In this document: positions 35,694 through 46,032 of the stretch, one piece after another
Layout: each line of letters opens with the position of its first letter
Numbering within the stretch: position 1 is the stretch's first letter
Assembly: GCF_014648995.1 (NCBI RefSeq)
Contig: NZ_BMSE01000014.1
Location: forward strand, 175,058 to 239,057
Length of the DNA stretch: 64,000 nt
Direction of reading: 5' to 3'
Source: Streptomyces massasporeus
Lineage (GTDB): Bacteria > Actinomycetota > Actinomycetes > Streptomycetales > Streptomycetaceae
Program-made: the position numbers and the translations under genes
Notes under the pieces: model-generated
What the model saw: only the letters and a program-made list of their open reading frames with translations
Databases searched by the model: none
What the model was told of the DNA's origin: nothing

Positions 35694-36344
35694 TCAGCTG
35701 AAGACGATCATCGACCCCTGGGCGAGACTGCGGGTCACGGCCGCGTGCAGGCCGAGCCAGACGTGCCGTTCACGGGCGAACGGGCTCGGGTCGTACGGGG
35801 CGGGCACGGCGGGTTCCTCCAACTCCGTCGGGGCGAGCGGCGCCTGGGGGGCCGCCGGCGGGTTGGCCGGGTCGATGCCGAGGGCCGGGGCGACCACCTC
35901 CAGCTCCCGCAGCAGCGCGTGCGAGGAGCCGAGCGGGCCGCCGCCGGCGAGGAGTGCGTCGTCGGCGAGCGGGCTGGGGAAGTCGACCGGGACGTAGGCG
36001 CCCGCGTGGTCGTAGTGCCAGACCAGGTGCGACTGCTGGGCCGTCGACTCGAACATCTCCAGCAACTGCTCGTAGTCCCCGCCGAGTTCGTCCACGGGCG
36101 TCACCGGCAGGCCGCACACCTGGAGCAGATAGGCCCGGCGCAGGAAGTGCAGCGCGTCGTAGTCGAAGCCCGCGACCGGGGCGACCTCGCCGGACAGGCC
36201 CGGCATGTACTGGTACACCGGCACCGGCGGCAGACCGGCCTCGGCGAGCACCTTGTTGTATTGCGCGAGTTCCTCGGCGAAGGGGTTGTCCGGCGTGTGG
36301 CACAACACGTCGACGAGCGGTACCAGCCACAGGTCACAGGCCAA
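35694..36344 (-). CDS. Conserved hypothetical protein
   Basis: A 216-aa soluble protein with no family that I recognise. It starts at TTG with GAGGAG 6 nt upstream; no ATG or GTG fits as well. It is rich in aromatic and acidic residues: NPFAEELAQYNKVLAEAGLP, YQYMPGLSGEVAPVAGFDYD, ALHFLRRAYLLQVCG, QSHLVWHYDHAGAYVPVDFP, then a proline/alanine linker and a short C-terminal helix ERHVWLGLHAAVTRSLAQGS. The layout suggests a compact binding domain of about 150 residues with no obvious catalytic signature. Single gene between purA and the GntR gene. Confidence 0.7.
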   Translation of the reverse strand: MACDLWLVPLVDVLCHTPDNPFAEELAQYNKVLAEAGLPPVPVYQYMPGLSGEVAPVAGFDYDALHFLRRAYLLQVCGLPVTPVDELGGDYEQLLEMFESTAQQSHLVWHYDHAGAYVPVDFPSPLADDALLAGGGPLGSSHALLRELEVVAPALGIDPANPPAAPQAPLAPTELEEPAVPAPYDPSPFARERHVWLGLHAAVTRSLAQGSMIVFS

Positions 36345-36465
36345 AGAAGGCTCCTCGCTCAGCGCGGTGGTCGGGTAGCACGGTGGTCAAGAAGGGTAGC
36401 GGTGCGCCGCGGTCACGGCTCCCGCCGTGCATGTCCCATACCCATACGGGCAGCGGCGACTCGGG

Positions 36466-37167
36466 TCACCGGGAGGCGAGCCGCTCGATCAGGCTGAGCG
36501 AGTGCGTGTTGTACGCGGCGATGATCGCCCGGGCGGCGTCGTTGTCGCGGGCGATGAGGGCGTCGACCAGCCGGGTGTGGCCGGCCCACAGCTCGCCGCG
36601 CAGATCGGTGAGCCGCCGCAGGTGCTGCACCGCGCACACCCAGGTCTGGACGCGCAGCCGGTGCAGGAAGTCGGCGAGGTAGGGGTTGCCGAAGCAGGCG
36701 CCGAGTTCGCGCCAGAAGCGCAGGTCGTAGCCGATGAGGATGGTGAGGTCACCGGCGGCGGCGGCCCGCTGCGCCTCCTCGCCGCGCCTGCGGACCCCGG
36801 CGACTATGGCGGCGGACCGGGGGTCGTCGGGCCGCACGGCGTTCGGCCGCCCCTCGGTGAGCGCGAGGAACATGCCCTCGATGACCAGCCCGCGGGCCTC
36901 GATCATGCCGCGGAAGTCGTCGACCGAGTACTCGTGGACCCGGAAGCCGCGGTGCTGGTCGGCCTCCAGGAGCCCCTGCGCGGAGAGGTCGACGAGCGCC
37001 TCGCGCACCGGCGTCGCGGACACCCCGTACTGCTCGGCGATCTCCTTGACCGTGAACTCCTGTCCCGGCTGGAGCCGCCCGGCCAGCACCTCGTCACGAA
37101 GGGCGTCGGCGATCTGCTGCCGCAGGGTGCTGCGCGTCACGGCGCCGTTGCCGGAGCTGGCGGGCAT
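36466..37167 (-). CDS. GntR-family transcriptional regulator, FadR/FCD subfamily
   Basis: A 233-aa regulator. The N-terminal winged helix reads LRQQIADALRDEVLAGRLQP, FTVKEIAEQYGVSATPVREA, LVDLSAQGLLEADQHRGFRV. The FCD ligand-binding domain is all-helical, with metal or acid-binding histidines in ELWAGHTRLVDALIARD and AAYNTHSLSLIERLASR. The class III aminotransferase gene lies just upstream on the same strand (122-bp gap), so the regulator may control amine or amino acid catabolism. ATG with GAGGGAG about 11 nt upstream. A less G/C-rich ATATGTATG stretch at about 37207-37217 may hold its operator. Confidence 0.88.
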   Translation of the reverse strand: MPASSGNGAVTRSTLRQQIADALRDEVLAGRLQPGQEFTVKEIAEQYGVSATPVREALVDLSAQGLLEADQHRGFRVHEYSVDDFRGMIEARGLVIEGMFLALTEGRPNAVRPDDPRSAAIVAGVRRRGEEAQRAAAAGDLTILIGYDLRFWRELGACFGNPYLADFLHRLRVQTWVCAVQHLRRLTDLRGELWAGHTRLVDALIARDNDAARAIIAAYNTHSLSLIERLASR

Positions 37168-37289
37168 GGTCAGGGCGTCTCCCTCGTCGCGTTCGGGTGG
37201 CGTGCGCGTATATGTATGTCTACGAGCACGCCACCTTACGCGTTCGAACGGGACGCGAGGATGTCGGTTACTGACGGGTTTACAGGCGT

Positions 37290-38645
37290 TTACCCGGTGT
37301 ACTCGTCCGCCACCGACAGCGCGGCGTCCAGCACGGCGAGGCCCTCCTTGAGCTCCGCCTCGGTGATGTTGCAGGGCGGCACGACATGCGTCCGGTTCAT
37401 GTTCACGAAGGGCCACAGGCCGCCCTTCTTCGCGGCGGCGGCGAAGGCGGCCATCGGGGCGTTCGCCTCGCCGGCCGCGTTGTACGGCACCAGCGGCTCC
37501 CGCGTCTCGCGGTCGCGCACCAGCTCCAGCGCCCAGAACATGCCCACGCCGCGCACCTCGCCGACGCTTCTGTGCCGCTCGGCGAGCGCCCGCAGCTCCG
37601 GCCCGACGACGGAGTCGCCGAGCCGCGCGGCGTTCTCCACGACGCCCTCCTCCGCCATGACGCCGATCGTCGCGACGGCGGCGGCGCACGCCAGCGGGTG
37701 CCCGGAGTACGTCAGGCCGCCGGGGTACGGGCGCTTGCCGAACGTCTCGGCGATCGCGCCGGAGATCGCGACCCCTCCCAGCGGCACGTATCCGCTGTTC
37801 ACGCCCTTGGCGAAGGTCAGCAGGTCCGGCGTGACGTCGAACAGGTCCGCCGCGAACCACTCACCGGTCCGCCCGAACCCGGCCATGACCTCGTCCAGGA
37901 CGAAGACGATCCCGTACGTGTCGCAGAGCTCCCGCACCCCGGCGAGGTAGCCGGGCGGCGGGACCATGATCCCGGCCGTGCCCGGGATGGTCTCCAGGAT
38001 GATCGCCGCGACGGTCGAGGGCCCCTCGAAGCGAATCGTCGTCTCCAGGTGCTCCAGCGCCCGCGCGCACTCCTGCTCCTCGGTCTCGGCGTAGAAGCGG
38101 GAGCGGTAGAGGTAGGGCGCCCAGAAGTGCACGACCCCGGCCGTGCCGCTGTCGGAGGCCCAGCGGCGCGGGTCGCCGGTGAGGTTCACGGCCTGCTGTG
38201 TGCCGCCGTGGTACGAGCGGTACGCCGAGAGCACCTTCGGGCGGCCCGTGTGCAGACGGGCCATCCGGATCGCGTGCTCGACGGCGTCGGCGCCGCCGTT
38301 GGTGAAGAAGATCTTGTCCAGGTCGCCCGGGGTCCGCTCGGCGATCAGCCGGGCCGCCTCCGACCGCGCCTCGACCGCGAAGGCGGGCGCGAAGGTCGTC
38401 ATCCTCGCGGCCTGCTCCTGGATCGCGGCGACGATCTTCGGGTGCTGGTAGCCGACGTTGGTGTAGACGAGCCCGCTGGAGAAGTCGAGGTAGCGCCGGC
38501 CGTCGTAGTCCCAGAAGTACGACCCCTCGGCACCGGCGACGGCGAGCGGGTCGATGAGCTCCTGAGCGGACCAGGAGTGGAACACATGGTCACGGTCGGC
38601 GGCCTTGACGGCGGCACCGGCTTCGGGGTTCGGCTGAGGGGTCAT
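37290..38645 (-). CDS. Class III aminotransferase (omega-amino acid:pyruvate type)
   Basis: A 451-aa PLP enzyme. Blocks include YFWDYDGRRYLDFSSGLVYT, FFTNGGADAVEHAIRMAR, SYHGGTQQAV, AIILETIPGTAGIMVPP, FVLDEVMAGFGRTGEWFA and the PLP lysine in LLTFAKGVNSGYVPLGG, then TYSGHPLACAAAVATI. This pattern fits taurine:pyruvate, beta-alanine:pyruvate or putrescine-type aminotransferases; the substrate is not fixed by sequence. The ATG lies 7 nt after TACGCT on the reverse strand, a leaderless promoter. A GntR regulator is encoded directly downstream. Confidence 0.9.
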   Translation of the reverse strand: MTPQPNPEAGAAVKAADRDHVFHSWSAQELIDPLAVAGAEGSYFWDYDGRRYLDFSSGLVYTNVGYQHPKIVAAIQEQAARMTTFAPAFAVEARSEAARLIAERTPGDLDKIFFTNGGADAVEHAIRMARLHTGRPKVLSAYRSYHGGTQQAVNLTGDPRRWASDSGTAGVVHFWAPYLYRSRFYAETEEQECARALEHLETTIRFEGPSTVAAIILETIPGTAGIMVPPPGYLAGVRELCDTYGIVFVLDEVMAGFGRTGEWFAADLFDVTPDLLTFAKGVNSGYVPLGGVAISGAIAETFGKRPYPGGLTYSGHPLACAAAVATIGVMAEEGVVENAARLGDSVVGPELRALAERHRSVGEVRGVGMFWALELVRDRETREPLVPYNAAGEANAPMAAFAAAAKKGGLWPFVNMNRTHVVPPCNITEAELKEGLAVLDAALSVADEYTG

Positions 38646-38652
38646 GCGGGCG

Positions 38653-38658
38653 AGCGTA
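38653..38658 (-). promoter_or_regulatory. -10 box of a leaderless promoter for the class III aminotransferase gene
   Basis: Reverse-strand TACGCT followed by 7 nt and the ATG at 38645. Confidence 0.45.
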
Positions 38659-38758
38659 GGTGCGGGGGAGAGGGCGGTGAAATCGGCGGCCTGTCTGGAG
38701 TCGGCGGCGGCCCCCCGACAGGTTGTCCAGGCGGGCGACCCGTTGTCCCACCACTATT

Positions 38759-38791
38759 GACAGCATGCTGCCTTCTCGACAGAATGCTGTC
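38759..38791. promoter_or_regulatory. Twin MarR-type operator before the DJ-1/PfpI-marR operon
   Basis: GACAGCATGCTGCC (38759-38772) and GACAGAATGCTGTC (38778-38791) are two near-identical dyads with start points 19 bp apart, the second with perfect GACAG/CTGTC arms. They lie 28-60 bp before the ATG, where promoter elements should be. Confidence 0.65.
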
Positions 38792-38818
38792 ATAAGCGCA
38801 CGGGATCGAGGAGGAGTC

Positions 38819-39433
38819 ATGAACACCACCACCGGCAAGCCCGTCCATCTCGCCGTCTACGACACCCTCGCGGACTGGGAGACCGGCCACGCCACGGCTC
38901 AGCTCGCCCGCACCGGCCACGAGATCCGGACCGTCGGCCCGTCCACGGCCCCGGTACGGAGCATCGGCGGACTGCGCGTCCAGCCCGACCTGGCCCTGGA
39001 GAACCTGCGTCCCGAGGACAGCGCGCTGCTGATCCTGCCGGGCGCCGACCTCTGGGACACGACCGACGACCTCGCGCCCTTCGCCCGCACGGCCAGGGCC
39101 TTCCTCGACGCGGGCGTCCCGGTCGCCGCCATCTGCGGCGCCACCGCCGGACTCGCCCGCGAGGGCCTGCTCGACGACCGCGACCACACCAGCGCGATCT
39201 CCTTCTACCTGACCGCGACCGGCTACGCGGGCGGGGGACGCTACGTCGAGGCCGACGCCGTCACCGACGGCCCCCTGATCACCGCCGGCCCCACCGAGCC
39301 CGTCGCCTTCGCCCGGGAGATCCTCCGGCTCCTCGGGGTCTACGAGGGGGAGGTGCTGGACGCCTGGTACCGGCTGTTCCACGACTCCGACGTGGCGGCC
39401 TACGGGGTGCTGGAGAAGGCCGGCGCACTGTGA
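38819..39433 (+). CDS. DJ-1/PfpI family protein
   Basis: A 204-aa glutamine-amidotransferase-like fold: HLAVYDTLADWETGHATAQL, TVGPSTAPVRSIGGLRVQPD, LLILPGADLWDTTDDL and the nucleophile elbow VAAICGATAGLAREGLLD with the cysteine in ICGAT. This subgroup (YdeA-like) includes proteases, chaperones and glyoxalase III-type enzymes; exact activity is open. GAGGAGGAG lies just before the ATG. The MarR gene overlaps its stop by 4 nt (GTGA). Expression is probably governed by the twin operator upstream. Confidence 0.9.
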   Translation: MNTTTGKPVHLAVYDTLADWETGHATAQLARTGHEIRTVGPSTAPVRSIGGLRVQPDLALENLRPEDSALLILPGADLWDTTDDLAPFARTARAFLDAGVPVAAICGATAGLAREGLLDDRDHTSAISFYLTATGYAGGGRYVEADAVTDGPLITAGPTEPVAFAREILRLLGVYEGEVLDAWYRLFHDSDVAAYGVLEKAGAL

Positions 39434-39906
39434 GCCGCGAGCGTCAGGACCTGTTCAGCCGCAGCGCCCTCGGGGTGTTCAGGCTCAACGGCCAGTTCCT
39501 CGCCGTCGCGGAGGAACTGGCCCGGCCCGCCGGGCTCACCGCCGCCTGGTGGCAGGTGCTCGGCGCGGTCCTCGGGGAGCCGCTGCCGGTCTCCGGCATC
39601 GCCCGCGCCATGGGCATCACCCGGCAGAGCGTCCAGCGCATCGCCGACCTGCTGGTGGAGCGGGGGCTCGCGGAGTACCGGCCGAACCCGGCACATCGCC
39701 GGGCCAAGCTCCTCGCGCCGACCGGCGAGGGACGTGCGGCGATCGCCCGGATCGACCCCGGCCACGCGGCGTTCGCCGACCGGCTGGCCGAGGCGTTCGG
39801 CGAGGCGGACCTGGCGGAGGCGGTACGGCTGCTCGAACGGCTGTCGACGGTGCTGGACCAGGTGGGGCTGCCCGGCACGCCCCCGCCGCCTGTTACGGAA
39901 CCGTAG
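39430..39906 (+). CDS. MarR-family transcriptional regulator
   Basis: A 158-aa winged-helix protein: FLAVAEELARPAGLTAAWWQ, VSGIARAMGITRQSVQRIAD (recognition helix), LLVERGLAEYRPNPAHRRAK (wing), then C-terminal dimerisation helices LAEAFGEADLAEAVRLLERL. Translationally coupled to the DJ-1/PfpI gene, and almost certainly an autoregulator acting on the GACAGnATGCTGTC pair upstream of the operon. MarR proteins often respond to phenolics or oxidants; the ligand here is unknown. Confidence 0.9.
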   Translation: MSRERQDLFSRSALGVFRLNGQFLAVAEELARPAGLTAAWWQVLGAVLGEPLPVSGIARAMGITRQSVQRIADLLVERGLAEYRPNPAHRRAKLLAPTGEGRAAIARIDPGHAAFADRLAEAFGEADLAEAVRLLERLSTVLDQVGLPGTPPPPVTEP

Positions 39907-39985
39907 AGTTCGCCCAGGCCACCCCGCCCCGGCCCGGCACTATTCTCGATCTGTTGCTCACGTGTGGGGGGAAGGCGGCTGAGCG

Positions 39986-41933
<1,948 letters not shown>

Positions 41934-41938
<5 letters not shown>

Positions 41939-42074
41939 CCGACTCGCCTCGTTCGCCAGGTCGGCGTCCAGCTTCCTGACGTACCTGGCCCGCGGCAATG
42001 GCCAGGACGTCATCCGCACCCATGGCCACGTGCCGTGCTGGACCCCGGAGGGCCTGACCCTCTGCGCCGCCTAG
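41934..42074 (+). pseudogene. Possible 3' relic of a lost gene
   Basis: An open frame without a start codon, ending TAG 42074, translates with strong G/C third positions into ASSFLTYLARGNGQDVIRTH and CWTPEGLTLCAA. It begins inside the kinase stop region and has no RBS. It may be the end of a gene deleted here, or chance. Low confidence. Confidence 0.25.
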
Positions 42075-42089
42075 CTGCGGGCCGACCCG

Positions 42090-42262
42090 CCGCCCCCGCT
42101 GCGGCATACGCACCGCCCCCGCTGCGGGCATGCGTGCCGCCAGGGGCGGCACGGGTGGGCGCAGCGGCACCCCGCACCGCCGGGCTGCGGACCCACCCAG
42201 GCCTCAGCACAAATGCCGAGCACCTCGCTACGAAGGGCTGCGCACCCACCCGCCCCGGCAAG
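42090..42262. repeat. Dispersed convergent-gap repeat, copy 1
   Basis: Contains GCGGGCATGCGTGCCGCC, then a stem-loop GTGCCGCC-AGG-GGCGGCAC (42134-42152), then GGCACCCCGCnnCGCCGGG and ACCCACCC. The same ordered blocks recur at 53517-53645 and 57449-57535. It lies between the convergent kinase and SLATT genes; the 357-bp gap holds no complete gene. Confidence 0.7.
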
Positions 42263-42295
42263 GACGCCGAGCACCAAGACCCCGCCCGGACCGCC

Positions 42296-43054
42296 TCACC
42301 GCGGCTCCGGCGGCCGCTGCCGAGGCATGTTCGGCCGGGCCGCCCCATGCGGCGGCACAGTGAACCGCCCGTTCACCCCCGCCTCGTTCCCGCGCCCCGG
42401 CCCCGGGAACACCACCGCCTGCAACCCCACCGGCGCGGAACCCCCGGTCCGGAACTCCCCCATCCAGTCCGCCGTCTCCACCCGGACCAGCTCCGTCAGG
42501 TCCTCGGAGAACCTCCGCAGCACCCCGAGGCACCGCTCCGCGGCCTCCCCGGCCGTCCCCTCCGCAGGACCCAGCACCTCCCGCACGCTCTCCGCCGCCC
42601 AGTCGAACTGGAGCGCCTGCAACCGTCGCTGCACGGCCTGCGCGGTGGCCACGTCCCGCATCCACCCGGACGTCACCCCGAAGTACCGGTCGACGGCCAC
42701 GCACGCCGCCCCCACCAGCAGCGCCAGGCACCCCCAGGGCGCGATCCCGCCCGCGACCCCGGTCAGATCCAGCAGGGGCAGCGCGACCCCGGTGACCGCC
42801 CCCACCGCGGCCCCGCAGCGCAGCACCCGCGCGCACCGCCGCTTCCACACCCGGTCCGCGAGGTACCAGGCCGCCGTCCGCAGCGCCCCGTGCTCCACCC
42901 ACCGGTACAGCTCGTCCAGCCGGAGCGCCGGCTCCCCCCAGTCCCCGAGCGGGAAGACCCGCCCGGTCAGATCGCCCGGCCGCAGCCCGGCCGCCGCCTG
43001 CTCGCCCCGCCCGTCCTGAGGCGGCCCCTCGGGCTGCATCTCCGGCTGACCCAC
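42296..43054 (-). CDS. SLATT domain-containing membrane protein
   Basis: A 252-aa protein. A conserved cytoplasmic N-terminus (GDLTGRVFPLGDWGEPALRL, LDELYRWVEHGALRTAAWYL) leads to two adjacent membrane helices (about residues 77-127, from GAAVGAVTGVALPLLDLTGV) and a C-terminal helical region AQAVQRRLQALQFDWAAESV with RRFSEDLTELVRVETADWM. The layout matches the SLATT family, two-helix proteins predicted to act as membrane effectors in nucleotide-centred conflict systems, although chromosomally conserved Streptomyces copies may be housekeeping. The GTG start has GAGGAG 6 nt upstream. Confidence 0.75.
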   Translation of the reverse strand: MGQPEMQPEGPPQDGRGEQAAAGLRPGDLTGRVFPLGDWGEPALRLDELYRWVEHGALRTAAWYLADRVWKRRCARVLRCGAAVGAVTGVALPLLDLTGVAGGIAPWGCLALLVGAACVAVDRYFGVTSGWMRDVATAQAVQRRLQALQFDWAAESVREVLGPAEGTAGEAAERCLGVLRRFSEDLTELVRVETADWMGEFRTGGSAPVGLQAVVFPGPGRGNEAGVNGRFTVPPHGAARPNMPRQRPPEPR

Positions 43055-43331
43055 CCGGCACTCCTCACTGACCACGAATGACCACGTACGGTTCACTCAC
43101 CGATCACGCTGCGCGATGGACGAAAAGTCCGCGCCCTGCCCGCGCCCGACCCTTCCTACCTCCCAATGGGTGGCGAAGACGTAGCTTTCGCCTCTTTTCC
43201 GCCCGGAAGTATTCCTTGATCAGGTATAGGGCGCGAGGGGGACTCACTCGAAAGAGTGCTGGGGCGACGGCAGCCCCGACCACGTAGGCTCGTGCCCAAC
43301 GGGAAAACCCGTACCGAGCAAGGAGCTGATC

Positions 43332-43673
43332 GTGATCCCCGGTGGTGGCCAGCCCAATATGCAGCAGCTGCTCCAGCAGGCCCAGAAGATGCAACAGGAC
43401 CTGGCACAGGCGCAGGAGGAACTGGCGCAGACGGAGGTCGACGGGCAGGCGGGCGGCGGTCTGGTGACGGCCACCGTCACCGGCGCCGGAGAGCTGCGCG
43501 CCCTGAAGATCGATCCGAAGGCGGTGGATCCCGAGGACACCGAGACCCTCGCCGACCTGGTCGTGGCGGCCGTGCAGGCGGCCAACGAGAACGCGCAGGC
43601 GCTCCAGCAGCAGAAGCTGGGCCCGCTCGCGCAGGGCCTGGGCGGCGGAGGCATTCCCGGCCTGCCGTTCTGA
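43332..43673 (+). CDS. ybaB: YbaB/EbfC family nucleoid-associated protein
   Basis: A 113-aa DNA-binding protein: MQQLLQQAQKMQQDLAQAQE, the conserved strand set VTATVTGAGELRALKIDPKA and helix ETLADLVVAAVQAANENAQA. EbfC/YbaB forms dimers that bind and bend DNA, and is nearly always encoded beside recR, as here. The GTG start has AAGGAG 6 nt upstream. The 277-bp divergent gap before it (to the SLATT gene) holds only a small CACTC-GAAA-GAGTG hairpin and likely promoters. Confidence 0.93.
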   Translation: MIPGGGQPNMQQLLQQAQKMQQDLAQAQEELAQTEVDGQAGGGLVTATVTGAGELRALKIDPKAVDPEDTETLADLVVAAVQAANENAQALQQQKLGPLAQGLGGGGIPGLPF

Positions 43674-43767
43674 CCCGGCGCACCGCCTTCCTCACAGAGG
43701 CGGCAGACAACTACGGTACGTACGGGACGGTGCGTACCGACCCCGAAGACCCAGGAAGGGCAGTCCG

Positions 43768-44367
43768 TTGTACGAAGGCGTGGTCCAGGACCTGATCGAC
43801 GAGCTGGGGCGGCTGCCCGGCGTCGGTCCGAAGAGCGCCCAGCGGATCGCCTTCCACATCCTGCAGGCCGAGCCGACGGACGTACGGCGTCTCGCGCAGG
43901 CCCTGATGGAGGTCAAGGCGAAGGTCCGCTTCTGCGCGACCTGCGGCAACGTCGCGCAGGAGGAGCTGTGCAACATCTGCCGCGACACCCGCCGCGACCC
44001 GGCCGTCATCTGCGTGGTCGAGGAGCCGAAGGACGTCGTGGCGATCGAGCGCACGCGTGAGTTCCGGGGCCGCTACCACGTCCTGGGCGGCGCGATCAGC
44101 CCGATCGACGGGGTGGGCCCCGACGACCTGCGCATCAGGGAGCTCCTGGCCAGGCTCGCCGACGGCACGGTCACCGAGCTGATCCTCGCCACGGACCCGA
44201 ACCTGGAGGGCGAGGCGACGGCGACGTACCTCGCCCGCATGATCAAGCCCATGGGCCTGAAGGTCACCCGCCTGGCCAGCGGCCTCCCGGTGGGTGGGGA
44301 CCTGGAATACGCGGACGAGGTCACGCTCGGACGCGCCTTCGAGGGGAGACGACTCCTAGATGTCTGA
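43768..44367 (+). CDS. recR: Recombination mediator RecR
   Basis: A 199-aa RecF-pathway protein that, with RecO, loads RecA on gapped DNA. The helix-hairpin-helix is LGRLPGVGPKSAQRIAFHIL, the zinc finger is FCATCGNVAQEELCNICRD with four cysteines, and the Toprim domain runs from ICVVEEPKDVVAIERTREF to LGGAISPIDGVGPDDLRI, with a Walker-B-like ATDPNLEGEATATYLAR. The start is TTG with AGGAAGGG 7 nt upstream, and no alternative start preserves the conserved LYEGVVQDLI opening. It is followed by the DUF5063 gene with an 8-nt overlap. Confidence 0.97.
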   Translation: MYEGVVQDLIDELGRLPGVGPKSAQRIAFHILQAEPTDVRRLAQALMEVKAKVRFCATCGNVAQEELCNICRDTRRDPAVICVVEEPKDVVAIERTREFRGRYHVLGGAISPIDGVGPDDLRIRELLARLADGTVTELILATDPNLEGEATATYLARMIKPMGLKVTRLASGLPVGGDLEYADEVTLGRAFEGRRLLDV

Positions 44368-45019
44368 CGCCACGCTGCACGCGACCAACCAGAACCCGGA
44401 CGATTTCGTGGTCCAGATCGCGGACCAGATCGAGAGCTTCCTGGTCGCCGTCACGGAGGTCGCCAAGGGCGACGAGCCGGAATCGGCCGTGCCCTTCCTC
44501 CTCCTGGAGGTCTCCCAACTCCTCCTGGCCGGCGGCCGGCTCGGCGCGCACGAGGACATCGTGCCCGACGAGCGCTACGAGCCCGACTCGGGCCCCGAGC
44601 CGGACGTCGACGCGCTCCGCGAGAACCTGGCCCGCCTGCTGGACCCGATCGACGTCTACTCCGAGGTCTTCGACCCCTACGAGCCCCGCAAGGCGCCCGT
44701 GCCGGCCCGGATCTCCGACGACCTGGCCGACGTCATGGCCGACCTGCGCCACGGCATGTCCCACTACCGCGCGGGCCGCACCAGCGAGGCCCTGTGGTGG
44801 TGGCAGTTCTCCTACTTCTCCAACTGGGGCTCCACGGCCTCGGCCACCCTCCGGGCCCTGCAGTCGGTCCTCGCTCACGTCCGCCTCAACCAGCCCCTCG
44901 CCGAACTCGACGGCCTGGACACGGACCAGGGCATGGGTGACGACACGCTGGAGATCGAGGCGGGCCGGGTCATGGCCGAGGAGATCGCGGGGCCTCTGGG
45001 GCTGCGCCCGGCGAAGTAG
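44360..45019 (+). CDS. DUF5063 domain-containing protein
   Basis: A 219-aa acidic cytoplasmic protein: DDFVVQIADQIESFLVAVTE, AVPFLLLEVSQLLLAGGRLG, YSEVFDPYEPRKAPVPARIS, DDLADVMADLRHGMSHYRAG, WWWQFSYFSNWGSTASATLR. It matches the actinobacterial DUF5063 family, which follows recR in many streptomycetes. Function unknown; the coupling to recR (8-nt overlap) hints at DNA repair or simple co-expression. It ends 4 bp before the convergent PhzF gene. Confidence 0.87.
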   Translation: MSDATLHATNQNPDDFVVQIADQIESFLVAVTEVAKGDEPESAVPFLLLEVSQLLLAGGRLGAHEDIVPDERYEPDSGPEPDVDALRENLARLLDPIDVYSEVFDPYEPRKAPVPARISDDLADVMADLRHGMSHYRAGRTSEALWWWQFSYFSNWGSTASATLRALQSVLAHVRLNQPLAELDGLDTDQGMGDDTLEIEAGRVMAEEIAGPLGLRPAK

Positions 45020-45023
45020 CCGG

Positions 45024-45860
45024 TCAGATCCGAACGGCCGTGCCGGTGACGCCGATTCCGCTGTGCGGGTCCGCCGGCACCGTCACGGTGATCAGGCTCG
45101 GCCGTCCCATGTCCACACCCTGATGGATCGTCAGGGTCGCGGGGTTCGGCACGAGTTCGAGCTCCCTCAGGTAGCCGCCGAACGCCGCCGCCGCCGCTCC
45201 CGTCGCCGGGTCCTCGGTCACGCCGCCGGGCGGGAACGGGTTGCGGGCGTGGAAGACGGTGGGTGACTCGCGCCAGACCAGGTCGATCGTGGTCCAGTCC
45301 CGGCGGGCCATGAGGTCGCCGAGCGCGGCCATGTCGTAGTCCAGGTCCGCCAGCCGGTCCCGGCTCGCGGTGGCGATGACCGGGTGCCAGGCACCGCCGA
45401 AGGCCACCCGGGGCGGCAGCAGCGGGTCCAGGTCCTCGGTGGACCAGCCGAGGATCGCCAGCAGTTCGCCGAAGTCGGCCTCTTCGAGGGGGACCGTGCG
45501 CGGGGCGACGCTCACCAGGGTCGCCACGAGGGTGCCGTCCGCCGCCCGGTCCGTGGTGACGGTGACCGGGCCGGCCTGGGTGCGCAGGTGCAGCCGGCCG
45601 GTGCCGTGCCGCTCCGCGTGGGCCACGGCCGTGGCGATCGTCGCGTGGCCGCAGAACGACACCTCGGCCAGCGGGCTGAAGTACCGGACGTCCAGGGTGC
45701 CGTCGCCGGGGTCCACCACGAACGCCGTCTCCGAGTAGCCGACTTCGGCCGCCGTCGCCAGCATCAGCGCGTCGTCGGCGCCGCTCGCGTCGAGCACCAC
45801 CCCGGCCGGGTTGCCACCTTTGGGATCCGTGCTGAACGCCACGTAGCGCAGTATCTCCAT
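45024..45860 (-). CDS. PhzF family isomerase
   Basis: A 278-aa two-lobed diaminopimelate-epimerase-like fold. N-terminal FSTDPKGGNPAGVVLDASGA, the catalytic-type glutamate in VGYSETAFVVD, RYFSPLAEVSFCGHATIATA, then the second-lobe signature FHARNPFPPGGVTEDPATGA. PhzF itself isomerises DHHA in phenazine synthesis, but no phenazine genes are present, so the label names a fold rather than a pathway. The ATG lies 6 nt after TACCGT on the reverse strand, a leaderless promoter. Confidence 0.9.
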   Translation of the reverse strand: MEILRYVAFSTDPKGGNPAGVVLDASGADDALMLATAAEVGYSETAFVVDPGDGTLDVRYFSPLAEVSFCGHATIATAVAHAERHGTGRLHLRTQAGPVTVTTDRAADGTLVATLVSVAPRTVPLEEADFGELLAILGWSTEDLDPLLPPRVAFGGAWHPVIATASRDRLADLDYDMAALGDLMARRDWTTIDLVWRESPTVFHARNPFPPGGVTEDPATGAAAAAFGGYLRELELVPNPATLTIHQGVDMGRPSLITVTVPADPHSGIGVTGTAVRI

Positions 45861-45866
45861 GCCCAG

Positions 45867-45872
45867 ACGGTA
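45867..45872 (-). promoter_or_regulatory. -10 box of a leaderless promoter for the PhzF gene
   Basis: Reverse-strand TACCGT, 6 nt, then the ATG at 45860. Confidence 0.5.
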
Positions 45873-46032
45873 GCGCCCGGCCCTCTGCCGTGCCGCCGGA
45901 TTTGGAGGCTCCTTGTATGTGCGCTGTACGTGGGCTGCACGGCCCCTAACCGGTGAAACGCGAGGCTGGAGTCACGTCCACCGCGAAGAACGCGGAGGCA
46001 AGCCGACTCCCTTCGATCTCACTGGAGATGTC

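Noticed and set aside
43055..43331. Signal-recognition-particle RNA or other ncRNA before ybaB
   Set aside because: The conserved GGAAGnAAGCAG tetraloop region of SRP RNA is absent; only a 5-bp hairpin is visible.
45024..45860. Phenazine biosynthesis cluster suggested by PhzF
   Set aside because: No other phz genes; PhzF-like folds are widespread.
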